A stretch of DNA of 64,000 bases from JAMZMI01 sp039970095 (GTDB lineage: Bacteria > Bacteroidota > Bacteroidia > Cytophagales > Cyclobacteriaceae), in assembly GCA_039970095.1 (NCBI GenBank), contig JBDVMP010000075.1, positions 68,409 through 132,408 of the forward strand, given 5' to 3'. Every line of letters begins with the position of its first letter. Position 1 is the stretch's first letter. This document shows positions 25,961 through 35,464 of this stretch, piece after piece. Below the pieces are notes generated by a model. It worked only from the letters and a program-made list of their open reading frames with translations, did no database searches and was not told the origin of the DNA. Position numbers and translations under genes: made by a program.

Positions 25961-26884
25961 ATGGCTCAAGCATCGACATCCCCAAGGGTACTAAACAAAC
26001 CGAAACTAAAAACGGAAATTAGCTTTGCTATCGTGCACCTTTTGCCCCTCGCGGCTATTTACACAGGAGCTACATTTTTCGATTGGATGCTTTGTATATT
26101 TCTGTATTTCTTCAGAATGTTTTGGATTACAGGTGGGTATCACCGGTATTTTGCTCACAGGTCTTATAAAACCTCAAGGTGGTTTCAGTTTGTAATCGCT
26201 TTTATGGCACAAACTTCAGCACAAAAAGGTGCCCTCTGGTGGGCTGGACATCACCGCGTGCACCACCGCACAAGCGATACCTACGATGATCCACACTCCA
26301 TGAAACACTATGGCTTTTGGTATTCACACGTTGGCTGGATCGTGGGTCCGGACTACAAGGAGACCGATTACAAAATCATCAGGGACTACTCGAAATACCC
26401 AGAGCTGGTTTGGTTAAATAAAAACTATCTGGTACCTCCGGTCATTTTAGCTTTGGCGGTTATGGCGCTTGGAGGAATTGTTAACGGCGGCAGTATCATG
26501 ACCATGTTTACCACTGCTGGTTTTTCATCCCTTTTCATCGGTTTTTTCCTCAGCACTGTTGTCCTTTACCATGGCACTTTCAGCATCAACTCGATCATGC
26601 ATAAGTTTGGAAAACAGCGATATGAGTCTCACGACGAATCTAAGAATAACCTGATACTGGCACTCATCACAATGGGAGAAGGATGGCACAACAACCACCA
26701 CTACTATGAATCAGCAGCGCGTCAGGGGTTCTTTTGGTGGGAAATTGATATCACATTCTATATCCTTAAGTTCTTTTCATTCTTGGGCTTGGTTTGGGAC
26801 CTGAACAAAGTACCCGACCATATCAAATACTCCAAAAACAAGGAAGAAGCTAAAGAGTTGGCTAAGAAAGCAAAGGCAGCTTAA
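25961..26884 (+). CDS. acyl-CoA/fatty acid delta-9-type desaturase
   Basis: A membrane di-iron desaturase of 307 residues. The three histidine boxes are HRYFAHR, HHRVHH and, after the second membrane pair, HNNHH in GEGWHNNHHYYESAARQG. The hydrophobic pairs flanking the boxes fit the usual four-helix topology. It introduces a cis double bond into acyl chains and so tunes membrane fluidity. The ATG at 25961 is preferred over the upstream TTG at 25925, which overlaps the -7 box. It converges with the DUF6495 gene, with 2 bp between the stops. Confidence 0.93.
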   Translation: MAQASTSPRVLNKPKLKTEISFAIVHLLPLAAIYTGATFFDWMLCIFLYFFRMFWITGGYHRYFAHRSYKTSRWFQFVIAFMAQTSAQKGALWWAGHHRVHHRTSDTYDDPHSMKHYGFWYSHVGWIVGPDYKETDYKIIRDYSKYPELVWLNKNYLVPPVILALAVMALGGIVNGGSIMTMFTTAGFSSLFIGFFLSTVVLYHGTFSINSIMHKFGKQRYESHDESKNNLILALITMGEGWHNNHHYYESAARQGFFWWEIDITFYILKFFSFLGLVWDLNKVPDHIKYSKNKEEAKELAKKAKAA

Positions 26885-26886
26885 AG

Positions 26887-27366
26887 CTATGCCAGCGACA
26901 TAGAAAGCGCTTTAAACAGTTTGCCGTCGCTCACCTGGCAACCGGATTGGATCATTTGAAACAGTTCCCTCTCACGGTCTTCTTTGTAAGCTTTGTAAGT
27001 GGTGTACACTTCCATACCTTTTGGAGGAGATTGAAGCGAACGTTTCAGGAATTCATCGTCCAGAAAGTTTACATCTGAGTTACTGGATCGAATACCTACC
27101 AGTACAATCTTTTCCGAAAGGCACTGAAAAGTTTTAATATCATCTCGGGCCCGAAACTCAAGATGCTGAATATTCCTTAATACCCCTTCCATGACCACAT
27201 CGCTAAACAGCACAATCATATCCTCTGCCGCCGGTTTGTCCTCTTCTTTGATTTTCACCCACTGATCTGCGGTGATGCCATTCACCACAAGAAAGTCCAC
27301 AAACTCTTTCTCTAGTTCGTGCAATTCCTCAGTAGTCAGCGTTCTGTATTTTGGTTTTGTACTCAT
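26887..27366 (-). CDS. DUF6495 family protein
   Basis: A 159-residue soluble protein of the Bacteroidota-specific DUF6495 type, as recalled from its pattern: YRTLTTEELHELEKEFVDFLVVNGITADQWVKIK at the start, ELFSDVV-like VLFSDVVMEGVL, HLEFRARDDIKTFQC, and a C-terminus with KERELELF-like KEDRERELFQMIQSG. The function is unknown. The frame extends to 27396, but the ATG at 27366 starts 1 bp after the stop of the aldose epimerase gene and matches the family start, so the two genes form an operon. Confidence 0.75.
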   Translation of the reverse strand: MSTKPKYRTLTTEELHELEKEFVDFLVVNGITADQWVKIKEEDKPAAEDMIVLFSDVVMEGVLRNIQHLEFRARDDIKTFQCLSEKIVLVGIRSSNSDVNFLDDEFLKRSLQSPPKGMEVYTTYKAYKEDRERELFQMIQSGCQVSDGKLFKALSMSLA

Positions 27367-27367
27367 A

Positions 27368-28285
27368 TTAACCAAGCGCGATTTTGAAACTGACACTAAA
27401 CTGATCTCCAGCTTCTAAGAGCCTCAGCCCTTCTTTATTATTAAAAACATTCACACCAGAGGTCATGGGCTCCACTGCCACACATCCCTTGCCTTCCGGA
27501 GTAAACAACTGCAGATATCGGTATTCCGGTGATCCTGACATTTTCAAGCTTAGCTGATCATCAAACAATTGACAGGCTGCCTCTTCACCTTCCCTCAATC
27601 TAAAACAATCATCAAGGTTCCACTCGGATACTATCAGAGATGTGTGATCAAAAGGCTTTTCTTCCCCCGTTGGCAGATTTCTCTCTCCCAGAAGTAGATG
27701 ATCTGTTTTAGGAATATCAAGTTTTACACCTTCCAATGATTCTCCAAGTTTGAAATATGGATGCCAACCAATACCAAAAGGAAGCGTCTCCTCGCTATCA
27801 TTTTTCACATCGAAAATGACCGTAAAAGTATCGTTGTTTTCTATCGTATAGGTTACATCAAACGTGAAAGCAAAAGGATAGTAATGCTGATTGCCATCGT
27901 ACTTGTAACTCAGCGTTATGCTCGCCTTGTTCTCGCGTACATCTTGCGCAAGAACCTCAAACTTTGCCTCTCTAACCATACCATGCAGCGCGTTATTAAA
28001 CGGTTTTTCATTGATGGGCAATTGGTATCTAGCTCCATTGTATTCATATATCCCATCTTCTATTCTGTTGGGAAACGGAAATAAAATTTCATTCTTGCTC
28101 CAAGCCCCAGTCTTGCAATCTTCCGGACTTGCCTCCCAAAGTAGATCATGGCACTCTCCTTTATGCTTAAGAGCCAGTTGAGTCAAACGAGCGCCGTATT
28201 CAGGAGCCACAGCAAAGAGCACATTGCCGTCTGACACCAATTCTATTAGTTTGACCTGTTCCTGTTCTCGAATCCTAAATTGCAT
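27368..28285 (-). CDS. aldose 1-epimerase family protein
   Basis: About 305 residues with the galactose mutarotase fold. Visible are GARLTQLALKHKGECHDLLWEA, the FPFPNRIEDGIYEYNG segment, the catalytic-type histidine in NALHGMVREAKFEV, the second in GIGWHPYFKLG, and the Glu in VAVEPMTSGVNVFN near the end. These match the YeaD/GalM-like group that interconverts sugar anomers; the sugar is not known. The ATG at 28285 is preferred to the one at 28330, since the extra 15 residues do not resemble the family. It is operonic with the DUF6495 gene. Confidence 0.88.
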   Translation of the reverse strand: MQFRIREQEQVKLIELVSDGNVLFAVAPEYGARLTQLALKHKGECHDLLWEASPEDCKTGAWSKNEILFPFPNRIEDGIYEYNGARYQLPINEKPFNNALHGMVREAKFEVLAQDVRENKASITLSYKYDGNQHYYPFAFTFDVTYTIENNDTFTVIFDVKNDSEETLPFGIGWHPYFKLGESLEGVKLDIPKTDHLLLGERNLPTGEEKPFDHTSLIVSEWNLDDCFRLREGEEAACQLFDDQLSLKMSGSPEYRYLQLFTPEGKGCVAVEPMTSGVNVFNNKEGLRLLEAGDQFSVSFKIALG

Positions 28286-28370
28286 GATTTGTTTGTTTTG
28301 AAAAGAAGCGCAACTTAAGAAGGGTTTCAAAATATCTAAAGAATTAGTTTCTAAAAGTATTGTAACTCCT

Positions 28371-28378
28371 TATTTTTG
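28371..28378 (+). promoter_or_regulatory. -7 box before the lipoprotein gene
   Basis: TATTTTTG matches TAnnTTTG and lies 31 bp before the ATG at 28410. The -33 region is poor. Confidence 0.4.
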
Positions 28379-28409
28379 GCGAAAACCAATTCATTGAATC
28401 ACAATTCCT

Positions 28410-29222
28410 ATGAAGAGAATCACTAATATCCTTGCTCTCATCTTGCTTTCATTCGTTTTGACATATTGTTCTACAAACAAAAAGCCTGAGCAGACCGCAG
28501 AAGAAAAGAAAGAAGCACTGGAAGCTTTTGTAGAAAAAACGTTTGAATACCCCATCCCTACTTCTTTTGAAGTTACCAAAATGCTCGAAGAGGCCAATGC
28601 TGAGTATCAGCCGGGGATCACCAATGCTACAGACAACTCGACCAAATATATTGCTGAATGGCAAAAAGCAATCAATCTAGGTGTATATGGTGCTGACCTG
28701 AGCTACTCTAGCACTTTTGATCAGACTGAGCAATCAATGGAATACCTTAAGGTATCTAAGCAGTTGGTCGAAGACTTGAATATCAGCACAGCCTTTAACA
28801 TGAACCTGGTAAGCAGAATTGAGTCAAATGTTGAAAACAAAGACTCCCTGATTCTAATTGTGACCGAGTCTTTTTACGACACCTACAATTACCTAAACCA
28901 GAATGGTGATGAGAAAACGTCTATTTTGGTTGTGGCTGGTAGCGTAATCGAAGGCCTTTATATCACTACCAAGTTGATCGAAAGCAGCGAAAATAAAGCA
29001 GAATTGATGACTGTGCTAGCCAATCAAAAAGAGCAGGTAACGAAGCTTACAGCGCTTTTGGAAAAACATGCCGAGGACGAAAATGTAGCCAAAGTGCTTC
29101 CTGACCTTAGATACATCAATCTGTTTTACGAGCAGCTAGGTGAAAGCAATGAAATCACTGAAGGACAATTCAATGATGTCGCAAAGAGTATCTCACAGAT
29201 GCGTTGGGACATTGTAGGGTAA
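28410..29222 (+). CDS. lipoprotein of unknown function, helical
   Basis: A 270-residue lipoprotein (signal ending LTYC at residue 20) followed by a Glu/Lys-rich helix and an all-helical body. Recognisable segments are YPIPTSFEVTKMLEEANAEYQPGITN and YSSTFDQTEQSMEYLKVSKQLVEDLNI. Similar proteins occur in other Bacteroidota, but no function is known to me. It is monocistronic, with its own -7 box upstream and a strong terminator downstream. Confidence 0.7.
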   Translation: MKRITNILALILLSFVLTYCSTNKKPEQTAEEKKEALEAFVEKTFEYPIPTSFEVTKMLEEANAEYQPGITNATDNSTKYIAEWQKAINLGVYGADLSYSSTFDQTEQSMEYLKVSKQLVEDLNISTAFNMNLVSRIESNVENKDSLILIVTESFYDTYNYLNQNGDEKTSILVVAGSVIEGLYITTKLIESSENKAELMTVLANQKEQVTKLTALLEKHAEDENVAKVLPDLRYINLFYEQLGESNEITEGQFNDVAKSISQMRWDIVG

Positions 29223-29241
29223 TCTGACAAACAGAATATTG

Positions 29242-29273
29242 AAAGCCCTGCCGGTATCGGCTGGGCTTTTTTA
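29242..29273 (+). terminator. rho-independent terminator
   Basis: Arms AGCCCTGCCG and CGGCTGGGCT (one mismatch) around GTAT, followed by a T-run. Ends the lipoprotein transcript. Confidence 0.88.
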
Positions 29274-29293
29274 TTACCCCAACTCTAGAAGAG

Positions 29294-31057
29294 CTAAGCC
29301 TTAGGAAGGTCGACGAAGAAGGTAGTCCCCTGATCAGGAGCTGTTTTAAACGAGATAGTCCCTCCCATCAGTTCCGTAAAATACTTAACGATATGCAAGC
29401 CCAGCCCTATGGTATGCTCACCGGCTGTGGGTTTTGCATTTAGCCTTTTATATTTCTGGAAAATCCACTTTTCCTCACCAGGAAGAAAGCCCGGCCCTTC
29501 GTCCCTAACCAGAATCTGGGTATTGGAACCATTAGCCTTAGCAGCCACTTCCACGCAAGTATTCGCATTGCTAAACTTGATGGCATTCGAAAGGAGGTTC
29601 TCCACAACCTGTGAGGTATAAAATTTATCTCCTTTGATTTTGATACTGCCAGACATGGATACATTCAGCGCGATACCCTTACGTTCGGCTCTAGGCAGAT
29701 AAGATTGGTATATAGGTTCCATGATTTCCTCGAAACAAAACGACTCTATTTCCAGATTTCGCTGACGCGCCTCAATCGCATCCACATCGAGAATTTTCGT
29801 GATCATTCCTTCCATTTTGCTAGAAGCATCCGCTAAAAAATTATTCAATTTCATAACGTCTGCAGGTAAATCACTTCTGCTCTTGAACATATCTGCAATG
29901 CCCACAATATGGGTAAGCGGAGATCTTAAATCATGCGCCAGAATATTAATAAGATCATTTTTTTCCTGATTCAGCGCTTGCAGCTGTTGATTCCGATGGC
30001 TTACTTCCGCTTGTTTAAACAGCAGCCTGCGATTGGCATTTGCCTTAATCCGATACCCAACAAGCAGAAAAGATAAAACTAACACAGCTACTACGGTCGC
30101 TATAATCAGCACATTGTTAACCAATATTTTATCCCGTTCTCTTATGGCAGATTCGAGCAGGGCCTGGTATTGCGCCTCCTTCTCCTGATTAGATAACACG
30201 ATTTCCTCAAGAGGCCCTATTTCTGCTGATTTAGCAATCCGCTCAATCGTTTTTGTAACATCCTTTCCAAGATATTTACCTATAATAGCTTCTCTATCCT
30301 CCTCAAACTCCTCACTGGTAAAATAATCGTTTACAGGAACCTCCCAATCACTTCCCGCAGGATAGATGAAGGCCAATCCTTCTAATTTCAATGGGTAAAA
30401 AAACTGGCGTCTTACCTGCGTGCTTTTTTCCAGAGCGATTAAAAAGTTTGCCAGATCAATGTAACCGAAGGTATCTTCATTGCTAATTATCTCGGTGATA
30501 ATTTGCCCGCTATTTTGAACATTTTTCACTTTGGCATTCACACCATATCGCGTGCGCAACTTCTCTACACCAGCACTAAGCGTAGTTTGCTCAATGGTTA
30601 CAGCGGTTTTCCCTTCAAATACCTCCTTAAACTCTTTTGACGTCTCAACTACCGGAATATTAGCATTTGATATCAATACGGCGATATCCGACATATAAGG
30701 TGGAGTGAAATTGAAGTGTTTTGCCCGCTCCCTCGTAATAGAAAATGACGATGCTCCAAACACACCATCATCACCATTTTTCACAATATCCATCACCTCT
30801 ATAAAACTGTTCGTCACCTTCCTTTCCAGCAAAATACTGACATTGTATTTCTCTTCCAAATAGCTAATAAACGACCTGGAAAGGTCATGCTCTATACCAT
30901 CTAGAACATCCTTCGATTTAGAAACTTGAATATTATTAGGGTACCAATAGAAAACCACCTTCCCTTTTCCGGTATTGACAATATCATTCCAAGAGTAACT
31001 CTGAGCAATGGTGAAGTTCAGAAGTCCGAGAAAAATGCTAGTTAGGATTAGCCTCAT
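29294..31057 (-). CDS. sensor histidine kinase with extracellular solute-binding (SBP_bac_3) domain
   Basis: A 587-residue membrane kinase. A signal peptide (MRLILTSIFLGLLNFTIAQS) precedes a bacterial extracellular solute-binding family 3 domain (about 25-270), with GIEHDLSRSFISYLEE and FGASSFSITRERAKHFNFTPPYM typical of that fold. A membrane segment lies near 315-337 and a coiled linker follows. The dimerisation domain carries H375 in LAHDLRSPLTHI. The ATPase domain carries NLLSNAIKF (N box), VRDEGPGF (G1) and HTIGLGLHIV (G2). It should sense a small ligand such as an amino acid outside the cell. No response regulator gene is adjacent, so it is an orphan. It diverges from the amidohydrolase gene. 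Confidence 0.92.
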   Translation of the reverse strand: MRLILTSIFLGLLNFTIAQSYSWNDIVNTGKGKVVFYWYPNNIQVSKSKDVLDGIEHDLSRSFISYLEEKYNVSILLERKVTNSFIEVMDIVKNGDDGVFGASSFSITRERAKHFNFTPPYMSDIAVLISNANIPVVETSKEFKEVFEGKTAVTIEQTTLSAGVEKLRTRYGVNAKVKNVQNSGQIITEIISNEDTFGYIDLANFLIALEKSTQVRRQFFYPLKLEGLAFIYPAGSDWEVPVNDYFTSEEFEEDREAIIGKYLGKDVTKTIERIAKSAEIGPLEEIVLSNQEKEAQYQALLESAIRERDKILVNNVLIIATVVAVLVLSFLLVGYRIKANANRRLLFKQAEVSHRNQQLQALNQEKNDLINILAHDLRSPLTHIVGIADMFKSRSDLPADVMKLNNFLADASSKMEGMITKILDVDAIEARQRNLEIESFCFEEIMEPIYQSYLPRAERKGIALNVSMSGSIKIKGDKFYTSQVVENLLSNAIKFSNANTCVEVAAKANGSNTQILVRDEGPGFLPGEEKWIFQKYKRLNAKPTAGEHTIGLGLHIVKYFTELMGGTISFKTAPDQGTTFFVDLPKA

Positions 31058-31251
31058 TTGAGGAATATCATTTTAAGTCCAATAATAGCAATTGATATAT
31101 TCAAAAACGAAAATTTTGGCCTAAACAGGAATTTTAATGTAGTGATTGAATGGAACGCTTTTGTAAAGAGAAAATGCACTTTACTTAGAGGATTATTATT
31201 GACCCTCTTTGGTTGGGCATGAAATGATATAAGGGTATTAAGAGTCAAGCG

Positions 31252-32526
31252 GTGCAGAACACAAAGGAGTTTGATACCAACAATAAAACCATTACATTTA
31301 ATAACACGACACCAACCCCAACTGCCATGGGACTTTCCAAAAATGAGCTTCTAGCACAATCATCGTTTCTTTCTGACGACCCCATGTCCAGAGTCAGGCC
31401 GGAACTTATGGCCAAGCTCGAACAAGAGAATTTACTTTTTGATGTTCACACTCACGTTTTTGGTGAAAATGACCTGCCCGACAAGTTTCTGACATTAAGG
31501 TTAGACGTTAGTAAGGCAACTGTCAAGATCCTCGCCAAGGTGGTTGATGTGGCAGAAAAATTGGGCTTTCATGACTTCCCTGACCTCTGGAGGTTGATTA
31601 AGAGAATAAAAATGTCAGAACGAAAGCATCTGCAGCATATCACTCAGGCATATAATACATTTGGATACGACCCTGTGTTTGTCACCCTCATGATGGACAT
31701 GCGGTCTGTCTGGAATGTGAAAAAGAAGCTCCGTACTGTTGAAGAACAGATGATAGCTATGGCCGAATTACGGGACCAACATCCGCATCAGGTGATACCG
31801 TTTGTGGCTCTGGACCCCAACAATTGCGACATGGAGGAACTGTTTATCGACGCTTTTAAACGTCATGGATTTTTTGGTGTCAAAATATATCCGAGCCTGG
31901 GGTATCTCCCGTCACACCCCCGGTTGATGAACATTTTCGAAATCTGCGAAAAAAAGAATATCCCCGTACTTACCCATTGCAGTAGTGGGAAAACCAGAGC
32001 TTCATCCAGGTCATTTCACCTGAAGTACACAAAATTTGAGGGTGATACCAGCGTAGTGGTTACTGAAACCGTCCTTCTTGAAAACCATAAGAAAGAAACA
32101 TATGAGGACTTCTTTAATGGTCCTGAACACTGGAAGCCAGTCCTCAAATCTTACCCTAAGCTCAAGCTTAATTTGGCGCATTTTGGAGGTGAAAGAAAAT
32201 GGAACCTGATGCTTGACGGGAGAGACAAGCTAAACTGGGTAAATCAGATAGTTGATTTGATGGCAAATGAAAAATATCCAAATGTATATGCTGACTTCTC
32301 TTTCACTTTTAGTTATCGAAAATTAAATAGAAAACTGAAAGAATGGCTCAGAGATAACCCGGCCGTGAGAAAGCACACACTTCACGGGTCTGACTATTTT
32401 CTCACTGCCACTGACAGGCACCTAAGAAGTACACTTAAGAAATATCTGGAAGAAATCAATGACGAGGAACTGATCAAGCAAATCGGTGTGGTGAACACAA
32501 AAAAATATCTATTTGCTAAAGGTTAG
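31252..32526 (+). CDS. amidohydrolase-superfamily metal-dependent hydrolase
   Basis: A TIM-barrel hydrolase of about 400-424 residues. Metal-site motifs of the amidohydrolase_2 group are present: FDVHTHVFGE at the first strand, GVKIYPSLGYLPSHPRL, VLTHCSSG, LNLAHFGGERKW and LHGSDYF near the C-terminus. It may hydrolyse or decarboxylate a small aromatic or cyclic substrate; none can be named. The start is uncertain: GTG at 31252 gives an Asn/Thr-rich leader, while ATG at 31327 gives a more family-like N-terminus (MGLSKNELLAQ). It converges with the LytTR regulator gene. Confidence 0.78.
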   Translation: MQNTKEFDTNNKTITFNNTTPTPTAMGLSKNELLAQSSFLSDDPMSRVRPELMAKLEQENLLFDVHTHVFGENDLPDKFLTLRLDVSKATVKILAKVVDVAEKLGFHDFPDLWRLIKRIKMSERKHLQHITQAYNTFGYDPVFVTLMMDMRSVWNVKKKLRTVEEQMIAMAELRDQHPHQVIPFVALDPNNCDMEELFIDAFKRHGFFGVKIYPSLGYLPSHPRLMNIFEICEKKNIPVLTHCSSGKTRASSRSFHLKYTKFEGDTSVVVTETVLLENHKKETYEDFFNGPEHWKPVLKSYPKLKLNLAHFGGERKWNLMLDGRDKLNWVNQIVDLMANEKYPNVYADFSFTFSYRKLNRKLKEWLRDNPAVRKHTLHGSDYFLTATDRHLRSTLKKYLEEINDEELIKQIGVVNTKKYLFAKG

Positions 32527-32595
32527 AATGGCCGAACCACATGGCAATTTGTGGAAACATGAAAGGACACAGCGCATCTGGTCAGGTCGATTTCG

Positions 32596-33354
32596 CTACC
32601 TATCCAACCACTCTTTAAAATCACCCACACGCTCGCGAGCCACAATAACCTGCTCTTCTACAAAGTGGTCTACTACAATTTCGAGCCGCGAATTAGTGAA
32701 GGCGATGATATCCTTGATGAAGTGTAGGTTGATGATGAATTTACGCGAAATCTGAAAAAACATATCAGGCGCCAATAGTTCCTTCACCCTATCAACTGAA
32801 TAGTCGATTAGGTACCTCCGCCCTTCTTTAGTAAAAATGTAAGTCGCTTTGTCCTGGCTAAAAATCAACTGAACGTCCTTAGTTTCTACCGTTTTCAGAT
32901 GCTCTCCAACCTTTACCACAAAACGCTCCTTGCCCTTGGGCTGAAGAGATTTAAGCAATTCGTTCAAATCAGGAGCTTGAGTTTCAAGTTTATCAGCTGG
33001 TGTGTGATTTTCTTCAAACTTCTCAATTGCCGATTTCAACTCTTTGGCATCAATAGGCTTTAGCAAATAGTCAACACTATTTGATTTAAAAGCTTTGAGT
33101 GCATACTCATCATAGGCCGTAGTAAATATAATGGGTGCTTTGACTGTGATCTGATCAAAAATATCAAATGAGTTGCCATCTGCTAGCTGTATGTCCATAA
33201 ACAGCAAGTCATATCTCAAAGCAGGCAAAGAAATGGTGGCTCCCTCTACGGAATCAAACTTGGATATAAACTGATAATCCGGGCGTATTTCTTCAATAAG
33301 CTGTCGAAGGCGCTTAGCCGCCAGTTGCTCATCCTCTATGATAATGTATTTCAT
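32596..33354 (-). CDS. LytTR-type response regulator
   Basis: A 252-residue response regulator. The receiver domain (about 1-120) has the acidic pair E7-D8, the phospho-acceptor D54 in LLFMDIQLADG, the Thr in FTTAYDE and the Lys in LLKPIDA. A LytTR DNA-binding domain follows from about 150 (RFVVKVGEHLKTVETKDVQLIFSQ). The gene overlaps the kinase gene upstream by 4 bp, so it is the output of that kinase. LytTR regulators usually bind pairs of short direct repeats; no convincing pair was found upstream of this operon. Confidence 0.93.
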   Translation of the reverse strand: MKYIIIEDEQLAAKRLRQLIEEIRPDYQFISKFDSVEGATISLPALRYDLLFMDIQLADGNSFDIFDQITVKAPIIFTTAYDEYALKAFKSNSVDYLLKPIDAKELKSAIEKFEENHTPADKLETQAPDLNELLKSLQPKGKERFVVKVGEHLKTVETKDVQLIFSQDKATYIFTKEGRRYLIDYSVDRVKELLAPDMFFQISRKFIINLHFIKDIIAFTNSRLEIVVDHFVEEQVIVARERVGDFKEWLDR

Positions 33355-34403
33355 TTGGTTTCTTGAATTTTTAGAATTGGCAGAATGACGGTAAACGATT
33401 CATCTGTTTTTTCAACAATCACCTGCTGATCAGACAAGTACGCGTAACGCGACTTGAGATTGCTCAGCCCTATGCCAGTCGAATCTTTGTGGAGCTTTTC
33501 CTGCACATTGTTGCTCACCACACACTTTTCTTGATCAATATTGATTTGAATTTTCAAAGGCTTACTCTCAGAGGCTATGTTATGTTTAATGGCATTTTCC
33601 AACAAAATTTGAATTGCCACAGGTGGCACCATTCCTCCTTTGCCCTCATTCTTAATTTCAATGTTAAGGTTTTCTTCAAATCTAATTTTCTGAAGAAAAG
33701 CATAATCTTCCAGAAATGTGAGCTCGTCTTCAAGTGGCACCAGTTCCTTGTCCTTATTGTCCAGCACATATCGATAAACCTTCGACAGTCTGCGGATAAA
33801 ATCTACAGCTTTCGCCTGATCATCGTAAACAAGCGAACTCAGGGCATTCAAAGAATTAAAAAGAAAATGAGGGTTTACCTGGTTTTTTAGGGACTCATAT
33901 TGAGACTTCAGACTTTCATTTCTGAATTTCTCAACCTCCACAGCAGCCTGACGCCATTCTAGTAGAAAGGCCCGACCATGCATAAAAGCATTGATCATTA
34001 AAGTCATGATCAGTGCTGGCAAATAATACATCCAACGCAAAGAAGCTATGAACTCTTGCCATGTATGTCCCAGTACCAACATGATATAAACCGTCAGAAT
34101 GAGCGTGATAATCCCTACAGTATAGAGGAGTATAGATGAAAAGGCTACCAGAAATGTTTTGAACGGTTGCTCCACCCACAAAAAACCTGCAGACTGGATC
34201 AGAACCACGAGATATTCGCTTCCCTTCCATAACGCCACCCAAAAGCATCCATTCAATGCAATGTTTCCCATCGCCATGCGGAAAGTGCTTAAGCCTTCAG
34301 GGTCAAAAGTGAGCTCCTGAAAAAACCCTCCAAGGAAAAATATCAGAGTTATCTCTATTAGCTCCTTTTTAACATTCCATTTTCTTGTAGCAAATTCCAT
34401 CAA
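33351..34403 (-). CDS. LytS-like sensor histidine kinase (His_kinase domain)
   Basis: A 350-residue membrane kinase with four predicted membrane segments in residues 15-145, a coiled coil (about 150-175), and the His_kinase domain. The phosphorylated histidine is H179 in NQVNPHFLFNSLNALSS. A short ATPase domain with PVAIQILLENAIKHN and GIGLSNLKSRYAYL follows. There is no extracellular sensory domain, so the signal is probably sensed in the membrane. It overlaps the TPR gene upstream and the regulator gene downstream by 4 bp each. Confidence 0.92.
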   Translation of the reverse strand: MMEFATRKWNVKKELIEITLIFFLGGFFQELTFDPEGLSTFRMAMGNIALNGCFWVALWKGSEYLVVLIQSAGFLWVEQPFKTFLVAFSSILLYTVGIITLILTVYIMLVLGHTWQEFIASLRWMYYLPALIMTLMINAFMHGRAFLLEWRQAAVEVEKFRNESLKSQYESLKNQVNPHFLFNSLNALSSLVYDDQAKAVDFIRRLSKVYRYVLDNKDKELVPLEDELTFLEDYAFLQKIRFEENLNIEIKNEGKGGMVPPVAIQILLENAIKHNIASESKPLKIQINIDQEKCVVSNNVQEKLHKDSTGIGLSNLKSRYAYLSDQQVIVEKTDESFTVILPILKIQETK

Positions 34404-35029
34404 TTACAGTTCTTCAAGTAATGCGCTAGCGATCCAGCACCCCATAATGGCAAGATAGTATCCTCTTCCGATTCCGCCTCGAAAAGCACCGCAGCTTTTT
34501 CTATATAACCACATGCTTTTTCAGTACCCGACCCAAAAAATTGAGCTGTACCATACTCCATCTGTCCAAGGAAGAGCATGGCTCTGGGGTTTTCTGGGTC
34601 AAGTTCCAAAGCCTCGTTAAACAATTTGAAAATAACAGGAGAAAGTGTTCGCCCTCTGGTGGCAGGATCTACCGTCAGTCGCATCATCTGCACATAGCCT
34701 TCCAGCGCCACTAGCTCCGAATTTCTTTCTATCTCCTCGGCTGTTTGGATGACGCCAAGAGCCGTATTTAAAAGCTCCTCCTTCTGATCTTCTTCTCCTC
34801 TCATCCCGGCTATTGCCAGCGCTTTAGCCTGATAATATGCTGGTAGCCATTCTTCAGGTTCGTTGAGCTTGATGCGCTCAAAATAGTTGGCCGCTGATAA
34901 GAAAGCAGTCACGGTATCTGCTGTACTTAGTATTTCTTTCCCCTTCAATATCGCACGGGTGAATTTACTTTTTTGAGCAACACCAGTAACTGACACAAGT
35001 ATTAATGTGATGTATATAAGGTTCTTCAT
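34400..35029 (-). CDS. exported TPR-like protein of the receptor-LytS/R operon
   Basis: A 209-residue protein with a signal peptide (MKNLIYITLILVSVTGVAQ) and helical repeats. Only the last repeats are clearly TPR-like (LFNEALELDPENPRAMLFLGQMEYGTAQ). A conserved-looking tail reads EDTILPLWGAGSLAHYLKNC. It lies in the periplasm or is associated with the outer membrane. It is the third gene of the TonB receptor-to-LytR operon and overlaps the kinase gene by 4 bp, which suggests a role tied to that signalling or uptake system (inference). Confidence 0.75.
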   Translation of the reverse strand: MKNLIYITLILVSVTGVAQKSKFTRAILKGKEILSTADTVTAFLSAANYFERIKLNEPEEWLPAYYQAKALAIAGMRGEEDQKEELLNTALGVIQTAEEIERNSELVALEGYVQMMRLTVDPATRGRTLSPVIFKLFNEALELDPENPRAMLFLGQMEYGTAQFFGSGTEKACGYIEKAAVLFEAESEEDTILPLWGAGSLAHYLKNCN

Positions 35030-35030
35030 T

Positions 35031-35453
35031 TCAATTGATATTTATGATTTGCACTAATTCAGTTCCGCTCACATCAAACTCGCACTCCTTATAGTTCGGC
35101 GGACCAAATCGTCCATCGGCATTATTGGAAAAGGCGTAATCTTCGGTTGGGATACCGATGAGGTTAGTATCCAGTTTATTGTTGTCATTTTCATCATGAT
35201 AAATCGAGAATGTATATTTCCCTACAGGAATTTTTCCAAGCTTGAGCTCTACTTCGCTTTTACCATCAAGTGGTTTATGCCCTGCAAAGAAGGCCTTTCC
35301 CATATACGTCTCTTCAGAGTTGTAAAGAGCGATTTTCACCGTTCCGCTACCAGATTCAAAGTTTTTTACGACTACCTTCAATGTAGTACTATCCTGAGAC
35401 CAGGCCTGGCCAAGTCCAAAAAGGATGAATGCAATTGCTAATAGATTTTTCAT
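35031..35453 (-). CDS. DUF2141 domain protein, exported
   Basis: A 140-residue protein with a signal peptide (cleavage near GQAWSQ) and one DUF2141 domain. The typical pattern is TVKIALYNSEETYMGKAF, then GKIPVGKYTFSIYHDENDNNKLDTNLIGIPTEDYAFSNNA and a short C-terminal strand. The DENDNNKLD segment looks like a calcium-binding-type acidic loop. The function is unknown. These genes often accompany TonB receptors in Bacteroidota. Here it lies 11 bp after the receptor gene and 1 bp before the TPR gene. Confidence 0.88.
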   Translation of the reverse strand: MKNLLAIAFILFGLGQAWSQDSTTLKVVVKNFESGSGTVKIALYNSEETYMGKAFFAGHKPLDGKSEVELKLGKIPVGKYTFSIYHDENDNNKLDTNLIGIPTEDYAFSNNADGRFGPPNYKECEFDVSGTELVQIININ

Positions 35454-35464
35454 ATTATGGTTTG

